From Halorubrum sp. CSM-61 (GTDB lineage Archaea; Halobacteriota; Halobacteria; Halobacteriales; Haloferacaceae): a stretch of DNA of 64,000 nucleotides. Under the pieces are notes generated by a model. The model was not told the origin of the DNA. It saw only the letters and a list, made by a program, of their open reading frames with translations, and searched no databases. Location: positions 165,422 to 229,421 of the forward strand of contig NZ_RJJW01000007.1 of the NCBI RefSeq assembly GCF_003781945.1, read 5' to 3'. Shown here piece after piece: positions 19,469-27,180 of this stretch (positions are counted from its first letter, which is position 1; each line of letters begins with the position of its first letter). The position numbers and the translations under genes were made by a program.

Positions 19469-20239
19469 ACCCCCTTTCCCACTAGTATAGAGGGGGCAGA
19501 TTCGTGTGAAAGGGGGGTACCGATGTGTTCCGGCGAGCGGGTACCCTGGCAGCGGGTACAGGCTGGCCCCCTGGGCGGTCGTCGAAGACGAGTGTCTGAT
19601 GCGTATCAGATTGTGGAGAAGTCGGTAGCCGAAGCCGAGGTGAATAGCCGTTGTGTGTCGCGTGGAGAGCGCGGCCTGTCGTAACGTAGGAGCTGGTGGG
19701 TGGCGTCGAGGTGTAGCATCGAGCGCGCGTGGGGAACATACGGCTTTGCGTACGAGCGAGTGGGAGTGGATGGTCGTGTCGCGGTGGTGCCTACACTAGG
19801 GTCTGCTGGCTATCGCACGGGGACGTCAGGGTGCGTATCTCAAACAGGCTAGGGACGTGCTGCGTATCGCGGCTCTCGCCTCGTGGTTCGTTCTCAGCGT
19901 GAGGATTGGGCACGGTGACGTCGACTTCGCGAGGGGCTGTCGGCTGTACTCGAGGCGGGGGGTCGCGCCGTCGTGAGACGCCGTGGGCTGTCGATAGAGC
20001 ATAGTGGTGTGGCCTCGGCGGCCGAGTGGTCGCTGTCGCCACCGCGTTCCGGCGTGACGGCCGTCGGCTCGCTGCTCTGGCGCGTATGGATGCCCAATCG
20101 GTGTGTCTCGAGAAGGGTGCCGCGCGCGTCGGGGTCGCGCGCGCTTTGGATCGAGACCGCCGCGACGAGCAGAGCTCGTCGGACGGTCTCCGTGGGTGAA
20201 TTAGGACCGCGTCGTAGCGGCGGCTGATTTCCGGGACCT

Positions 20240-20337
20240 GCTCCACACGCTCTGGCCGCTGACGGCGGGCCACGATTTCGGGGAATCGCGTAGCTTTCCC
20301 CGAAATCGGCCGCCTCACCGGCCAGTCCGTGGGAGCC
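20240..20337 (+). repeat. RNA hairpin domain 1 (simplified apex)
   Basis: Nested helices: CTGGCCG 20252-20258 with CGGCCAG 20319-20325; then TGA/TCA; GGCGG/CCGCC; CC/GG after a single bulged G; and GATTTCGGGGAA 20274-20285 with TTCCCCGAAATC 20296-20307. An outer GCTC/CACG segment (20240-20250) can pair with 20328-20337. The lower and middle helices match the other domains, but the conserved internal loop is replaced by continuous pairing. Confidence 0.6.
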
Positions 20338-20374
20338 GATGTCGTCCACTCACCCGCCGAAGTCCGCGGATTGC

Positions 20375-20469
20375 GCGGTCACGAGACACCGACGCGAACC
20401 GGACCCTACCCGCGAGCGCAACCCGCTCGCGGGTCCCTTCCAGTCCGCGACGGCGCCTCGTAACACCGC
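20375..20469 (+). repeat. RNA hairpin domain 2
   Basis: GCGGT 20375-20379 pairs with ACCGC 20465-20469, ACGAG 20381-20385 with CTCGT 20457-20461, then CCG/CGG and CGGAC/GTCCG. The apex holds the shared module: CCTA, helix CCCGCGAGCG with its complement, then TCCCTTCCA. Confidence 0.6.
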
Positions 20470-20577
20470 TCATCGAGCGGATTCGGCGGCCTCGGGAGAC
20501 ATCGGGTCGTGCTACGACCAGGTTTCCTCACTCGGTCGCCCCCCTTGCGCTGGCGCGTGCAGTAGCGCGCGCCGCGC

Positions 20578-20691
20578 ACTCACCGGGAGGGGCCGCCGGA
20601 GCCACCAGCGATTTCCGCGGACCCTACCCGCCCCCACCGGGGCGGGTCCCTTCCACGGAAATCGGGCGCCTCTGTCGGCCTCCCGGCGAGT
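20578..20691 (+). repeat. RNA hairpin domain 3
   Basis: ACTC 20578-20581 pairs with GAGT 20688-20691, CCGGGAGG 20583-20590 with CCTCCCGG 20679-20686, and GATTTCCG (from 20610) with CGGAAATC (to 20664). The apex is GGACCCTA, helix CCCGCCCC/GGGGCGGG, then TCCCTTCC. Confidence 0.65.
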
Positions 20692-20760
20692 CGGGGCGAA
20701 GCCGGGCACGGGGCCTGCCGAGCCGAAGGCACGGGAGATCGCGTCGCTCACTCCGTTCGC

Positions 20761-20896
20761 CTGAGTCATACGTCGCCAGCACGCTGAACCGGACCGGGTC
20801 ACGATTTCGCGCGGATACCTTCCCGCGCTCGCAAGCTCGCGCGGGCCCCTTCCACACGAAATCGACCGGTTCAGCGCGCGGCGACGCACGACTCAG
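20761..20896 (+). repeat. RNA hairpin domain 4 (136 nt)
   Basis: Four successive helices: CTGAGTC 20761-20767 with GACTCAG 20890-20896; CGTCGCC 20771-20777 with GGCGACG 20880-20886; CGCTGAACCGG 20782-20792 with CCGGTTCAGCG 20866-20876; and GATTTCG with CGAAATC. The apex carries GGA-TACCTT, a CCCGCG helix and CCCCTTCC. This is the longest nested helix set in the region. Confidence 0.7.
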
Positions 20897-21045
20897 CCCG
20901 GCCATATGCGGCCGATTCATCTGCGTTCACCGACCCGCACCCGGACCTCGATTCCGGCAGACACTACCCGCCTTCGGCGGGTCCCTTCTCCCGGAATCGG
21001 CCGTGCGCGGCTGGTTCACGTTGTTCATCGGCCGCATCTGCCGGG
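20897..21045 (+). repeat. RNA hairpin domain 5
   Basis: It begins at the base after domain 4. CCCGGC 20897-20902 pairs with GCCGGG 21040-21045, ATGCGGCCGAT 20906-20916 with ATCGGCCGCAT 21027-21037, and GATTCCGG 20950-20957 with CCGGAATC 20991-20998. The apex is CAGACACTA, helix CCCGCC/GGCGGG, then TCCCTTCTC. Confidence 0.7.
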
Positions 21046-21054
21046 TTCGCGACT

Positions 21055-21129
21055 CCCGTACCTCGGCGGGCAGGGCCCCGCACCGGGCTTCGTTCTGGCG
21101 GTACGGGCCACCCGCCAGAAGCCGCCGAG
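21055..21129 (+). repeat. RNA hairpin with possible pseudoknot
   Basis: CTCGGCGG 21062-21069 pairs with CCGCCGAG 21122-21129. Inside, TTCTGGCGG 21093-21101 pairs with CCGCCAGAA 21112-21120. The loop of that inner hairpin contains GTACGGG (21101-21107), complementary to CCCGTAC at 21055-21061 just outside the helix, so a pseudoknot is possible. An A/T tract (21131-21142) follows, probably single-stranded. Confidence 0.5.
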
Positions 21130-21205
21130 CAAAAATTAATTTCTTTCCTCTTAAGCGTCCACGGGACGGGCGGGGGAAGCCGCCGTGCCGTTCCTGACCT
21201 GGCAC

Positions 21206-21265
21206 GATCTCAGCGGACCCTACCCGCGCTCACACGTTCGCGCGGGTCCCTTCCACTGACATCGG
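21206..21265 (+). repeat. RNA hairpin domain 6
   Basis: GATCTCAG pairs with CTGACATC; the C:C mismatch sits inside otherwise complementary arms that differ in sequence from the other domains, a paired change. The apex is CGGACCCTA, helix CCCGCG/CGCGGG, then TCCCTTCCA. It lies inside the 15-bp long-range helix 21144-21158/21463-21477. Confidence 0.6.
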
Positions 21266-21302
21266 CCAGCTCACGACGGCAGCCGGCTCCCCTGCCGGTA
21301 CC

Positions 21303-21342
21303 CGACGGCGCTCGCGCTATCACACACGCGCGAGCGCCGTCG
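21303..21342 (+). repeat. Perfect 15-bp RNA hairpin
   Basis: The arm at 21303-21317 and its exact complement at 21328-21342 enclose a 10-base A/C-rich loop. A smaller CCGGC/GCCGG hairpin at 21283-21298 precedes it. Both lie between domains 6 and 7. Confidence 0.6.
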
Positions 21343-21361
21343 TTCCGACAAGCTCGAGACC

Positions 21362-21439
21362 CTGACGCGGGCCGCGATTCCGCGGAGATACTTCCCGCGC
21401 TTCGCGCGGGCCCCTTCTCCACGGAATCGGCCGCCTCAG
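21362..21439 (+). repeat. RNA hairpin domain 7
   Basis: CTGA 21362-21365 pairs with TCAG 21436-21439, GCGG with CCGC after a mismatch, CC with GG after a bulged G, and GATTCCG with CGGAATC. GGAGA pairs with TCTCC around the internal loop TACTT/CCCCT. The upper helix is CCCGCGC/GCGCGGG with a TTC loop. Confidence 0.65.
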
Positions 21440-21547
21440 TACCTCTCGCCGTGTCGGAAGGAACGCTTAAGAGGAAACCATCCCCCCCACTTGTCGGATA
21501 TGAACTGCACGTCTTGGGGAGACCACTTGCCGGATGCCTCTGGCGCG

Positions 21548-21635
21548 TGCATTCCCCTGATCGCGGCCGCCTTCGGCAGACACTACCCGCCTTCGGCGGG
21601 TCCCTTCTCCCGAACGCGCCCGCGTCAGGGGTGCA
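21548..21635 (+). repeat. RNA hairpin domain 8
   Basis: TGCA 21548-21551 pairs with TGCA 21632-21635, CCCC with GGGG, TGA with TCA, CGCGG with CCGCG, CG with CG and TTCGG with CCGAA. The apex (CAGACACTA, CCCGCC helix, TCCCTTCTC) equals domain 5, while the lower helices differ completely. Confidence 0.65.
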
Positions 21636-21654
21636 CCCGCCGGACGCCTTCCAG

Positions 21655-21762
21655 CTTGTGGCGCTGGGCGCGGGCCTCGATTCCGGCAGACACTACCCGC
21701 GGCGCATCCGGTCGGTGCGCCGCGGGTCCCTTCTCCCGAAATCGGCCGCGCCAGCGTCCAAG
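21655..21762 (+). repeat. RNA hairpin domain 9
   Basis: CTTG pairs with CAAG at the base, CGCTGG 21662-21667 with CCAGCG 21751-21756, CGCGG with CCGCG after a bulged G, and GATT with AATC. The same CAGACACTA/TCCCTTCTC internal loop is capped by a longer helix (CCCGCGGCGCA and its complement). Confidence 0.65.
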
Positions 21763-21902
21763 ACGCACAGTCCCTTCCAACTGTTGAGGGGGATTGAAAT
21801 CATAGAGTCAGGTAGCCCGTGACAGGGCGTCGGGCCGTCGGCAGGCGGCGCCGGGCGGTCGGCGTGCGGAACGTCGGCCGCTCAGGCGCGCCCCGCGGTG
21901 GG

Positions 21903-21945
21903 TTTGTTCGCCCCTCCGCGCGGTGAAGGGTGTACGAATACACCC
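21903..21945 (+). promoter_or_regulatory. Shared leader motif (TTTGT, C-run, GGTGA) plus hairpin
   Basis: TTTGT at 21903, a C-rich run, then GGTGA at 21922-21926. This is the first copy of a motif found before about ten genes downstream. It is followed by the hairpin GGGTGTA-CGAA-TACACCC (21928-21945). It precedes the OB-fold gene at 22016. Confidence 0.5.
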
Positions 21946-22015
21946 GTCGGTCGGCGGTCAGAAGGCGGGCGCGGTGGAGCGCGCCCAACAGGGGATCACT
22001 CCCCGTGAAACAGCA

Positions 22016-23446
22016 ATGTCTAGTTTCAACTCAGGGCAAAAAAGCCCATCGGCGGTTGGACAGCCTGACAAGTACGACGAACTCGAGATGGATCTGCTCT
22101 ACAGCAGTCCCCATCTGGAGAACGGCGATAACGTGGTCGGTGTGGACATCGACAAACGCCCCCCGACCCCGAACGACGAACCGGTCGAGGACAGCCGGGG
22201 GCAGGAACTCGTTCCTGGAAACTATGCGCGAGAACGCTCGGCGCGGATGGACGCGCAGTACCGGGCGGCTGCCTCACAGCACGAAACGTCGGACGAGGAC
22301 GACCAAGAAGACGAGACGGGGCTCCCCCACAGGCGCGAGATGACCGGCCGCGCAGGTGGCACCTACGCGGATGTTCAGGCAGTGATGCACGGCCAGCAGT
22401 TGGGCGACGTCGTTGAGGGCGATGTCGGCGAGCTGGTGCGCGGCGTCTCCACTGGGGTCTACTGGGAGCAGGCACTCGCGGAAATGGACATCCCCGAGCC
22501 TCGACGCGACCTGCAAGCGCCGTTCGCGGAGGTGTCCCCGGAGCACTACACGCTAGCGACTGAAGAGCGAATGCGCGGCGAGTTCGAGGCCGATGAGCGG
22601 AACCGCGCGAAGGCGATCGCGGCAGAGGTGGCGGGCATCGACCGAGCGGCGCGGTCGCGAGACGATATGCGGACGCGGGTGCCGATTCGCCACTCCGTCT
22701 CAGAGAGCGACGACCCGTGGGAGGGCCCGCCGGCAGAGACGGTCGGCGTCAAGCGCGTTGATCCGGCAGACGACGAACCGGTCACGACGACGTCCGTGAG
22801 TGACGGCCCTGACCCGCGGGCGTCACTTGACCAGGAAACGCTCGCCCAGGTGAACAAGGGCGCGGCGCGGCTGGCCGAGCACTTCCAAGGCGAAGCAGCG
22901 ATGTCCAGAGCGACGTTCGGGAAGTGCATCGCCCGGCACATCCAGGACGGGTCGGACGTGATGAACGCGACGATCGCCGTCAAGGAGACACTCGAGCGGA
23001 TGTTCGAGATCAAGCAGCCCATCGGGTCGATCGATCCCTACGAGCAGTGGGAGACGACGGTCGAGGCGGAGGTGACCACGCTGTGGACGCCGAAGCATCG
23101 GTCGCAGTACCAGGTGGGACTGGTGCAAGACGAGGCCGGCGACACGGCGAAGTTCACGGTCTGGTTCGCGGCGGGTGACAAGCCGACGCTCGCGGTGGGC
23201 GACCGGATTCGGGCGGAGCGGGTGCGTGTCAACGCCTACAAGGGTGATGCGACCCTGGCAGTCGTCGGTGATACGGACCTCACCATCCTCGACCGGGGTG
23301 ACGGCCCGATGACGCGGCGGAAGCGGCAGTCGGATGATCCGACAATCGCTCCGTGGTCGGCCGATAGCGACCAGCACGCGTGGATCAACCACATCGATAT
23401 GGAGCGGGCGATCGAGGTCACGCTCGGACGGCGGGACGACGAGTAG
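22016..23446 (+). CDS. OB-fold (RPA-like) single-strand DNA-binding protein
   Basis: 476 residues from the ATG at 22016; the frame is open to 21923, but the preceding leader hairpins make the later start more likely. The N-terminal 290 residues are acidic and low in recognisable motifs. Residues 345-450 hold an OB-type domain: EQWETTVEAEVTTLWTP, then YQVGLVQDEAGDTAKFTVW, then AVGDRIRAERVRVNAYKG. This is the strand pattern of haloarchaeal RPA-like proteins that coat single-stranded DNA. It lies at the head of a + strand replication cluster and is directly preceded by the giant RNA region. Confidence 0.65.
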   Translation: MSSFNSGQKSPSAVGQPDKYDELEMDLLYSSPHLENGDNVVGVDIDKRPPTPNDEPVEDSRGQELVPGNYARERSARMDAQYRAAASQHETSDEDDQEDETGLPHRREMTGRAGGTYADVQAVMHGQQLGDVVEGDVGELVRGVSTGVYWEQALAEMDIPEPRRDLQAPFAEVSPEHYTLATEERMRGEFEADERNRAKAIAAEVAGIDRAARSRDDMRTRVPIRHSVSESDDPWEGPPAETVGVKRVDPADDEPVTTTSVSDGPDPRASLDQETLAQVNKGAARLAEHFQGEAAMSRATFGKCIARHIQDGSDVMNATIAVKETLERMFEIKQPIGSIDPYEQWETTVEAEVTTLWTPKHRSQYQVGLVQDEAGDTAKFTVWFAAGDKPTLAVGDRIRAERVRVNAYKGDATLAVVGDTDLTILDRGDGPMTRRKRQSDDPTIAPWSADSDQHAWINHIDMERAIEVTLGRRDDE

Positions 23447-23669
23447 GCCATCGCTCGGCCGCTTTTTTGCGTGTGCCGCGAGTAGTCCTCAGGTAGGCAT
23501 CGCAACCGGCTGGTTAGTGTGTGGCTCCCGGCACCCACTACCCACCGCCCCGCCCACCGCTCCGTGCTCGCGACGCGAGCGTCGCTGCGCGCGCAGCCAC
23601 AACCTCGACAGCACCGCGTGGCCCGTGGGGGCGCTCGGCGACGCCATCACCCGTGGCGACCGACGTGAG

Positions 23670-23698
23670 TTTGTCCCTCCCAACAGGGGGTGAGGTGA
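23670..23698 (+). promoter_or_regulatory. Shared leader motif copy
   Basis: TTTGTCCCTCCC, then GGGGGTGAGGTGA, ends nine bases before the ATG at 23707. The GAGGTGA part can serve as a Shine-Dalgarno site. Confidence 0.5.
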
Positions 23699-23706
23699 CT
23701 TCACAG

Positions 23707-23859
23707 ATGTCCAGCGCAGCAGCTCCCCGTGAGCGATCGCGACCGCGTCAAGCACAGCTGTCCGACTTCCGTCGGCGACCCCGCGAACCGGGGCTCTACG
23801 AGCCACCGACGATCGAGGACGACGACTGGTGGCCTGGGAAGGCAGGTGAAGATCGATGA
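23707..23859 (+). CDS. 50-residue protein with PIP-box-like motif
   Basis: A short, basic protein beginning MSSAAAPRERSRPRQAQLSDF. The segment QAQLSDF matches the Q-x-x-L-x-x-F core of PCNA-interacting peptides but lacks the second aromatic residue. The start follows a good GAGGTGA site, and the stop overlaps the next start by four bases, so it is probably translated and coupled to the 23856 gene. A PCNA gene lies 3.3 kb downstream. Function beyond this is unknown. Confidence 0.5.
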   Translation: MSSAAAPRERSRPRQAQLSDFRRRPREPGLYEPPTIEDDDWWPGKAGEDR

Positions 23860-24482
23860 CCGAACGGACGCTTCGCATCGAACGGGCGGTCAACGAGCTG
23901 ATGAACGACCTTCCGGCTGACGTCGCGTCCGAGGACATCGTCGACCAGCATATGCAGCGACTCGTCGCGGACTACGGCCTCTCTGTAGATCGTGCACAGA
24001 CAGCCACTCGGCAGTACCTCACTGCGTCCCGCGAGGGAGTGGCGGAGTACCTCGTCACCCACCTCGCTCGGACGACTGAGACGCCGCCGACCCGTGACGC
24101 GGTCGTCGAGGATCTCGAATTCCTCGCCAACTGGAGTGTCCCTCTTGAGGACGCCTCTGCTGTCGTCCGCCGGAAGTACGACCCCGCGGACCCGGCCGAT
24201 CCCGACTCTGGCCTCGACTCGGCAACGGGCGTTCCAACGGGTGCAACCGATGCTGAGGTCGCGGCCGCGATCCCCAGTCTTGACGACCACGAGTGGTCGT
24301 CCACATCCGACCGCGCCCACCCTGGCCCCGACGACTCAGATATCCTTGACGCCGATTCGCGGGAGACAGATGACGGCACCGCCGCCTCTACCTACAGACG
24401 CATTTGGAGGACACGGATTGTCGCCCGTCTCGCCTCGACGATCCGCACCGCTCGCCGGAGGCTGGCCGAGCATCGCCTCTGA
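23856..24482 (+). CDS. RPA-associated helical-domain protein without OB fold
   Basis: 208 residues. The first 50 residues (IVDQHMQRLVADYGLSVDRAQTATRQYL) resemble the N-terminal domain of the RPA gene 250 bases downstream (IAERFSMLVDEYRVPKDEAVRTTRNYF), but no OB-fold strands follow. The rest is helical, then a disordered acidic stretch, then a basic, Arg-rich C-terminus (RRIWRTRIVARLASTIRTARRRL) that could be an amphipathic or DNA-binding helix. Start codon overlaps the preceding stop. It may regulate or partner RPA; this is inference. Confidence 0.55.
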   Translation: MTERTLRIERAVNELMNDLPADVASEDIVDQHMQRLVADYGLSVDRAQTATRQYLTASREGVAEYLVTHLARTTETPPTRDAVVEDLEFLANWSVPLEDASAVVRRKYDPADPADPDSGLDSATGVPTGATDAEVAAAIPSLDDHEWSSTSDRAHPGPDDSDILDADSRETDDGTAASTYRRIWRTRIVARLASTIRTARRRLAEHRL

Positions 24483-24508
24483 CCAACGACCGAACGCACC
24501 GCACGCGG

Positions 24509-24535
24509 TTTATCCCCCCGCGGGGGGTGAAGGGG
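24509..24535 (+). promoter_or_regulatory. Shared leader motif copy with CCCCCC/GGGGGG arms
   Basis: TTTATCCCCCC, then GGGGGGTGAAGGGGG. The C and G runs are complementary and would hide the GGTGA. No convincing gene starts immediately after; a second copy follows at 24617. Confidence 0.5.
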
Positions 24536-24616
24536 GACTCACGACTATGCAGGTAATGAGCCGAATCCCGGCGCGCGTGGCGACACCCACCACCCGCGTT
24601 CCCGTCGCAACGGCGG

Positions 24617-24645
24617 TTTATTTCCCCCGGATTGGGGTGCAGGGG
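24617..24645 (+). promoter_or_regulatory. Shared leader motif copy before the RPA gene
   Basis: TTTATTTCCCCC, then GGGGTGCAGGGG, about 85 bases before the RPA start at 24731. The distance is longer than for other copies. Confidence 0.45.
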
Positions 24646-24730
24646 CGTGAGCAGGAAGGCGCGCAGGGCGTCGACCTGACTCGAGACGTCCCACCAGCCG
24701 ATTCCCGAACGCGAATCGGAGTGACCAACG

Positions 24731-26296
24731 ATGGCAGTAGCTAATTCCATTCCCGACGAAGCGGCAGAGCTCGCTGACCAATTCCCGGACGACGTCGAAG
24801 TAGACGAAGCAGAGATCGCCGAGCGATTCTCGATGCTCGTCGACGAATACCGCGTCCCGAAGGACGAGGCCGTCCGCACCACGCGGAACTACTTCCTCGA
24901 CGCGTACGGACTCGACTACGACGATTTAGACGGTCAGAGCGGTTCCAGCGGTCCGGCCGACGAGCGCGAGATCGCGACCGTCGAGGGTCCGAACGAGTGG
25001 CTCTCGGTCACGGCGAAGGTCGTCCAGCTCTGGGACAACGACGTCGACTCCATCGCTCAAGTCGGCCTCATCGGTGACGAGACCGGCACCATCAAGGTGA
25101 CTGTGTGGGAGTCCGCCGACGCACCGACCATCGAGGAAGATGGCGTGTACCGATTCGAGAACGTCGTCTCCGACGAGTACCAGGACCGACTCAGCGTCCA
25201 GGTCAACTCCGCGTCCGACATCATTCCCGTCGACGACGAGGACGCCGCCGACCTCGAAGTCGGCTCGACCGATGTCGAGGCCGCTGGCGCAGTCGTGGCT
25301 GTCCAACCCGGAAGCGGCCTCGTCAAGCGATGTCCCGGCGAGGACTGCACGCGCGTTCTCCAGAACGGGCGCTGCTCCGAACACGGCGAGGTCGACGGCG
25401 AGTTCGATCTCCGCGTGAAGGCGGTCATCGACGACGGCCAGACGGCCTACGACGTCCTCTTCAATCAGGAAGCCACCGAGGATCTCACCGGCATCACCAT
25501 CGAGGAGGCCAAGCAGATGGCGATGGACGCTCTCGACACGAGCGTCGTCGCCGATGCCGTCGAGGAGGAGATCCTCGGACATTCCTACACGGTCTCAGGG
25601 CCGGTCATCGGCAACTACCTCGTGGTCAACGACTGTGAGGCGGGCAACACTCTCTCCGAAGACGCTGTCTCGCCCGGGAGCGCAGCGAATGGTGACCGCG
25701 AGGTCGCCAAGCGCGTCTTCGCCGAGGAGTTCAACAACGCAACAAGCACCTTCACCGAATCCGACGAAGACCGTGCGCCCGTGTACTCGCTGCTGCCGTC
25801 GGGTGAGAAGGCCAATCGTGTCTTCGTGGTCGGAACGCTGACCGAGACGACGGACGTCGGCAACGACTCCGAGTACTGGCAGGCCCGCATCGTGGGCCCG
25901 ACCGGGACGTTCTTCGCCTATGCTGGGCAGTACCAGCCCGAGGCCGCCAGCGTCCTGCGGAATGCGGAAGCCCCGGCGTACGTCGCAGTGGTCGGCAAGG
26001 CGCGCACCTACGAGACCGACGACGGTGACATCAACGTCTCCATCCGCCCCGAGTCGATCAGCATCGTCGACGGTGAGGCTCGGGACGCGTGGGTCGCGGA
26101 AACCGCCGAGCAGACGAAGGCACGGCTCGAGGCGTTCGACCCCGACGACCCCACCGAGAACGACGACGAGCGCAACTACGATGCGATGGCTGTCGACCTC
26201 TACGACCCTGATCTCGATGCCTACGAGGCGATGGTCAGCAACGCTCTCGACGACCTCGAGGCCGGCGAGATCAACGAAGGAGAGGACGACGAGTAG
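24731..26296 (+). CDS. Replication protein A (RPA) with OB folds and zinc finger
   Basis: 521 residues. Residues 1-55 are the helical N-terminal domain also seen in the 23856 protein. An OB fold (about 75-165) reads WLSVTAKVVQLWDNDV...IAQVGLIGDETGTIKVTVW. A zinc finger follows with CPGEDC and C-x-x-H (about 196-215). A second OB-like domain sits in the C-terminal half (VFVVGTLTE...YWQARIVGPTGTFFAYAGQY, about 355-410). This is the usual layout of haloarchaeal RPA, which binds single-stranded DNA during replication and repair. It is followed by a 334-base gap. Confidence 0.85.
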   Translation: MAVANSIPDEAAELADQFPDDVEVDEAEIAERFSMLVDEYRVPKDEAVRTTRNYFLDAYGLDYDDLDGQSGSSGPADEREIATVEGPNEWLSVTAKVVQLWDNDVDSIAQVGLIGDETGTIKVTVWESADAPTIEEDGVYRFENVVSDEYQDRLSVQVNSASDIIPVDDEDAADLEVGSTDVEAAGAVVAVQPGSGLVKRCPGEDCTRVLQNGRCSEHGEVDGEFDLRVKAVIDDGQTAYDVLFNQEATEDLTGITIEEAKQMAMDALDTSVVADAVEEEILGHSYTVSGPVIGNYLVVNDCEAGNTLSEDAVSPGSAANGDREVAKRVFAEEFNNATSTFTESDEDRAPVYSLLPSGEKANRVFVVGTLTETTDVGNDSEYWQARIVGPTGTFFAYAGQYQPEAASVLRNAEAPAYVAVVGKARTYETDDGDINVSIRPESISIVDGEARDAWVAETAEQTKARLEAFDPDDPTENDDERNYDAMAVDLYDPDLDAYEAMVSNALDDLEAGEINEGEDDE

Positions 26297-26424
26297 GGCG
26301 GCGCACTCCCCGCTGACGCTGTCTCTCCCTCCGTCGTTCGACTCGTCTCACGCACTTCCACATCCACGCTTCGGGGGGTTTCTCCCCGACAAGATTTTTT
26401 CGCATACGCTCCCGACCCCACCCC

Positions 26425-26556
26425 GAGCTCGGTCACGATGTAGAAGCGGCTATCAACGCCGCGAACAACTGGCTCATCGACGAAGCGCAGTCCCTCGCAT
26501 CTGTCGACGAAAAAGAATCGATCGTGGACTACTCAACCTCCGTCGAGTACCTCTAA
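26425..26556 (+). pseudogene. Short coding remnant in a 334-base gap
   Basis: The gap 26297-26630 holds one reading frame with protein-like composition (GHDVEAAINAANNWLIDEAQ, then a Ser/Asp-rich end, stop at 26554) but no convincing start. It looks like the 3' end of a broken gene of unknown family. Confidence 0.3.
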
Positions 26557-26596
26557 TCCTCTAGAGCCGTCCGCTCGCGTATCGGACAGGCAGTAG

Positions 26597-26623
26597 TTTG
26601 TTCTCCCCTGCCGAGAGTGAGGG
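26597..26623 (+). promoter_or_regulatory. Shared leader motif copy
   Basis: TTTGTTCTCCCC, then GAGAGTGAGGG, ending eight bases before the ATG at 26631. Confidence 0.5.
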
Positions 26624-26630
26624 ATTTCCT

Positions 26631-27005
26631 ATGACCGACAATCGTGACGGACAGTCTCCGAACCAGCACTCGGATAACTCCGTGCTCGCCGATGAGGAGT
26701 ACGACCCCCTCGCGGAGTACAAACCGTACGCCGTCACTTCGCCGAGCTCGGATGGCGTTGCTCATCACGTGCATACGAGTCGCCGTCCGGACTGGAAGCC
26801 GGGGCAGCCGTGCCCGCACTGTGGGTCGAGACTGATCGTGTCCTCCTTCATCGAGACGGAAATTGCGCGGCATCGTGGCGGCAAAGTCACGCCGCTCGGC
26901 GGAGGTGACCGGCTCGGCGCCGTCGAGTATCAGTGCGCGGACTGCGAGACTGTCCTCTACAAGGACGCCGCGTTCGATCTCTGGACGACCCTCCACTTGG
27001 ACTGA
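26631..27005 (+). CDS. Zinc-ribbon protein, function unknown
   Basis: 124 residues with two cysteine pairs, CPHC (about residue 65) and CADC (about 104), about 36 residues apart, forming a probable zinc ribbon. Between them lies a basic stretch (IARHRGGKVTPLGGGDR). The N-terminal 50 residues are acidic and disordered. The start directly follows a shared leader motif. It lies between RPA and PCNA genes; zinc ribbons in such clusters often mediate protein or nucleic acid binding, but no specific role is visible. Confidence 0.6.
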   Translation: MTDNRDGQSPNQHSDNSVLADEEYDPLAEYKPYAVTSPSSDGVAHHVHTSRRPDWKPGQPCPHCGSRLIVSSFIETEIARHRGGKVTPLGGGDRLGAVEYQCADCETVLYKDAAFDLWTTLHLD

Positions 27006-27180
27006 CCGTCGAGACTACGATGCCTCCACCAAGGACTCACAGGTCCGTCCAGTACGGCCGTTTTTCGCACTCCACGGGAGATGTAAGCTCGAGTGAGACG
27101 CCCCACACCACCCTCGAGAACAGTCTACTCGCGTCTACCGATAATCACGACGACACCAACGATCACAATCCATCACACCT

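Larger units (their letters stand above)
19480..21790 (+). ncRNA. Giant structured non-coding RNA candidate (about 2.3 kb)
   Basis: No ORF here looks like a protein: the frames are short, Arg/Pro-rich shadows of GC-rich DNA. The sequence is dense in long complementary segments. Examples are hairpins at 19596-19611, 20121-20143, 20153-20190 and 21303-21342 (15-bp arms); 19877-19883 pairing with 19951-19957; 19711-19716 with 19791-19796; and 21144-21158 with 21463-21477. At least eight large hairpin domains (listed separately) share an architecture and differ by paired substitutions, which indicates selection on RNA structure. Ends are approximate: the 5' end is taken after the iteron array and the 3' end after the last domain. 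The + strand is assumed from the direction of flanking genes; pairing alone does not decide strand. I do not recognise it as a named class. Confidence 0.7.

Noticed and set aside
19454..21822. Many ORFs of 60-175 codons on both strands in the GC-rich region
   Set aside because: They are Arg/Pro/Ser-rich, lack start signals, overlap each other on all frames and cut through long perfect inverted repeats. They look like shadows of GC-rich structured RNA.
24547..24744. Small ORF starting after a leader motif (ATG at 24547)
   Set aside because: Its sequence runs across the next leader motif and into the RPA start, and its composition is not protein-like. The motif may serve the RPA gene instead.
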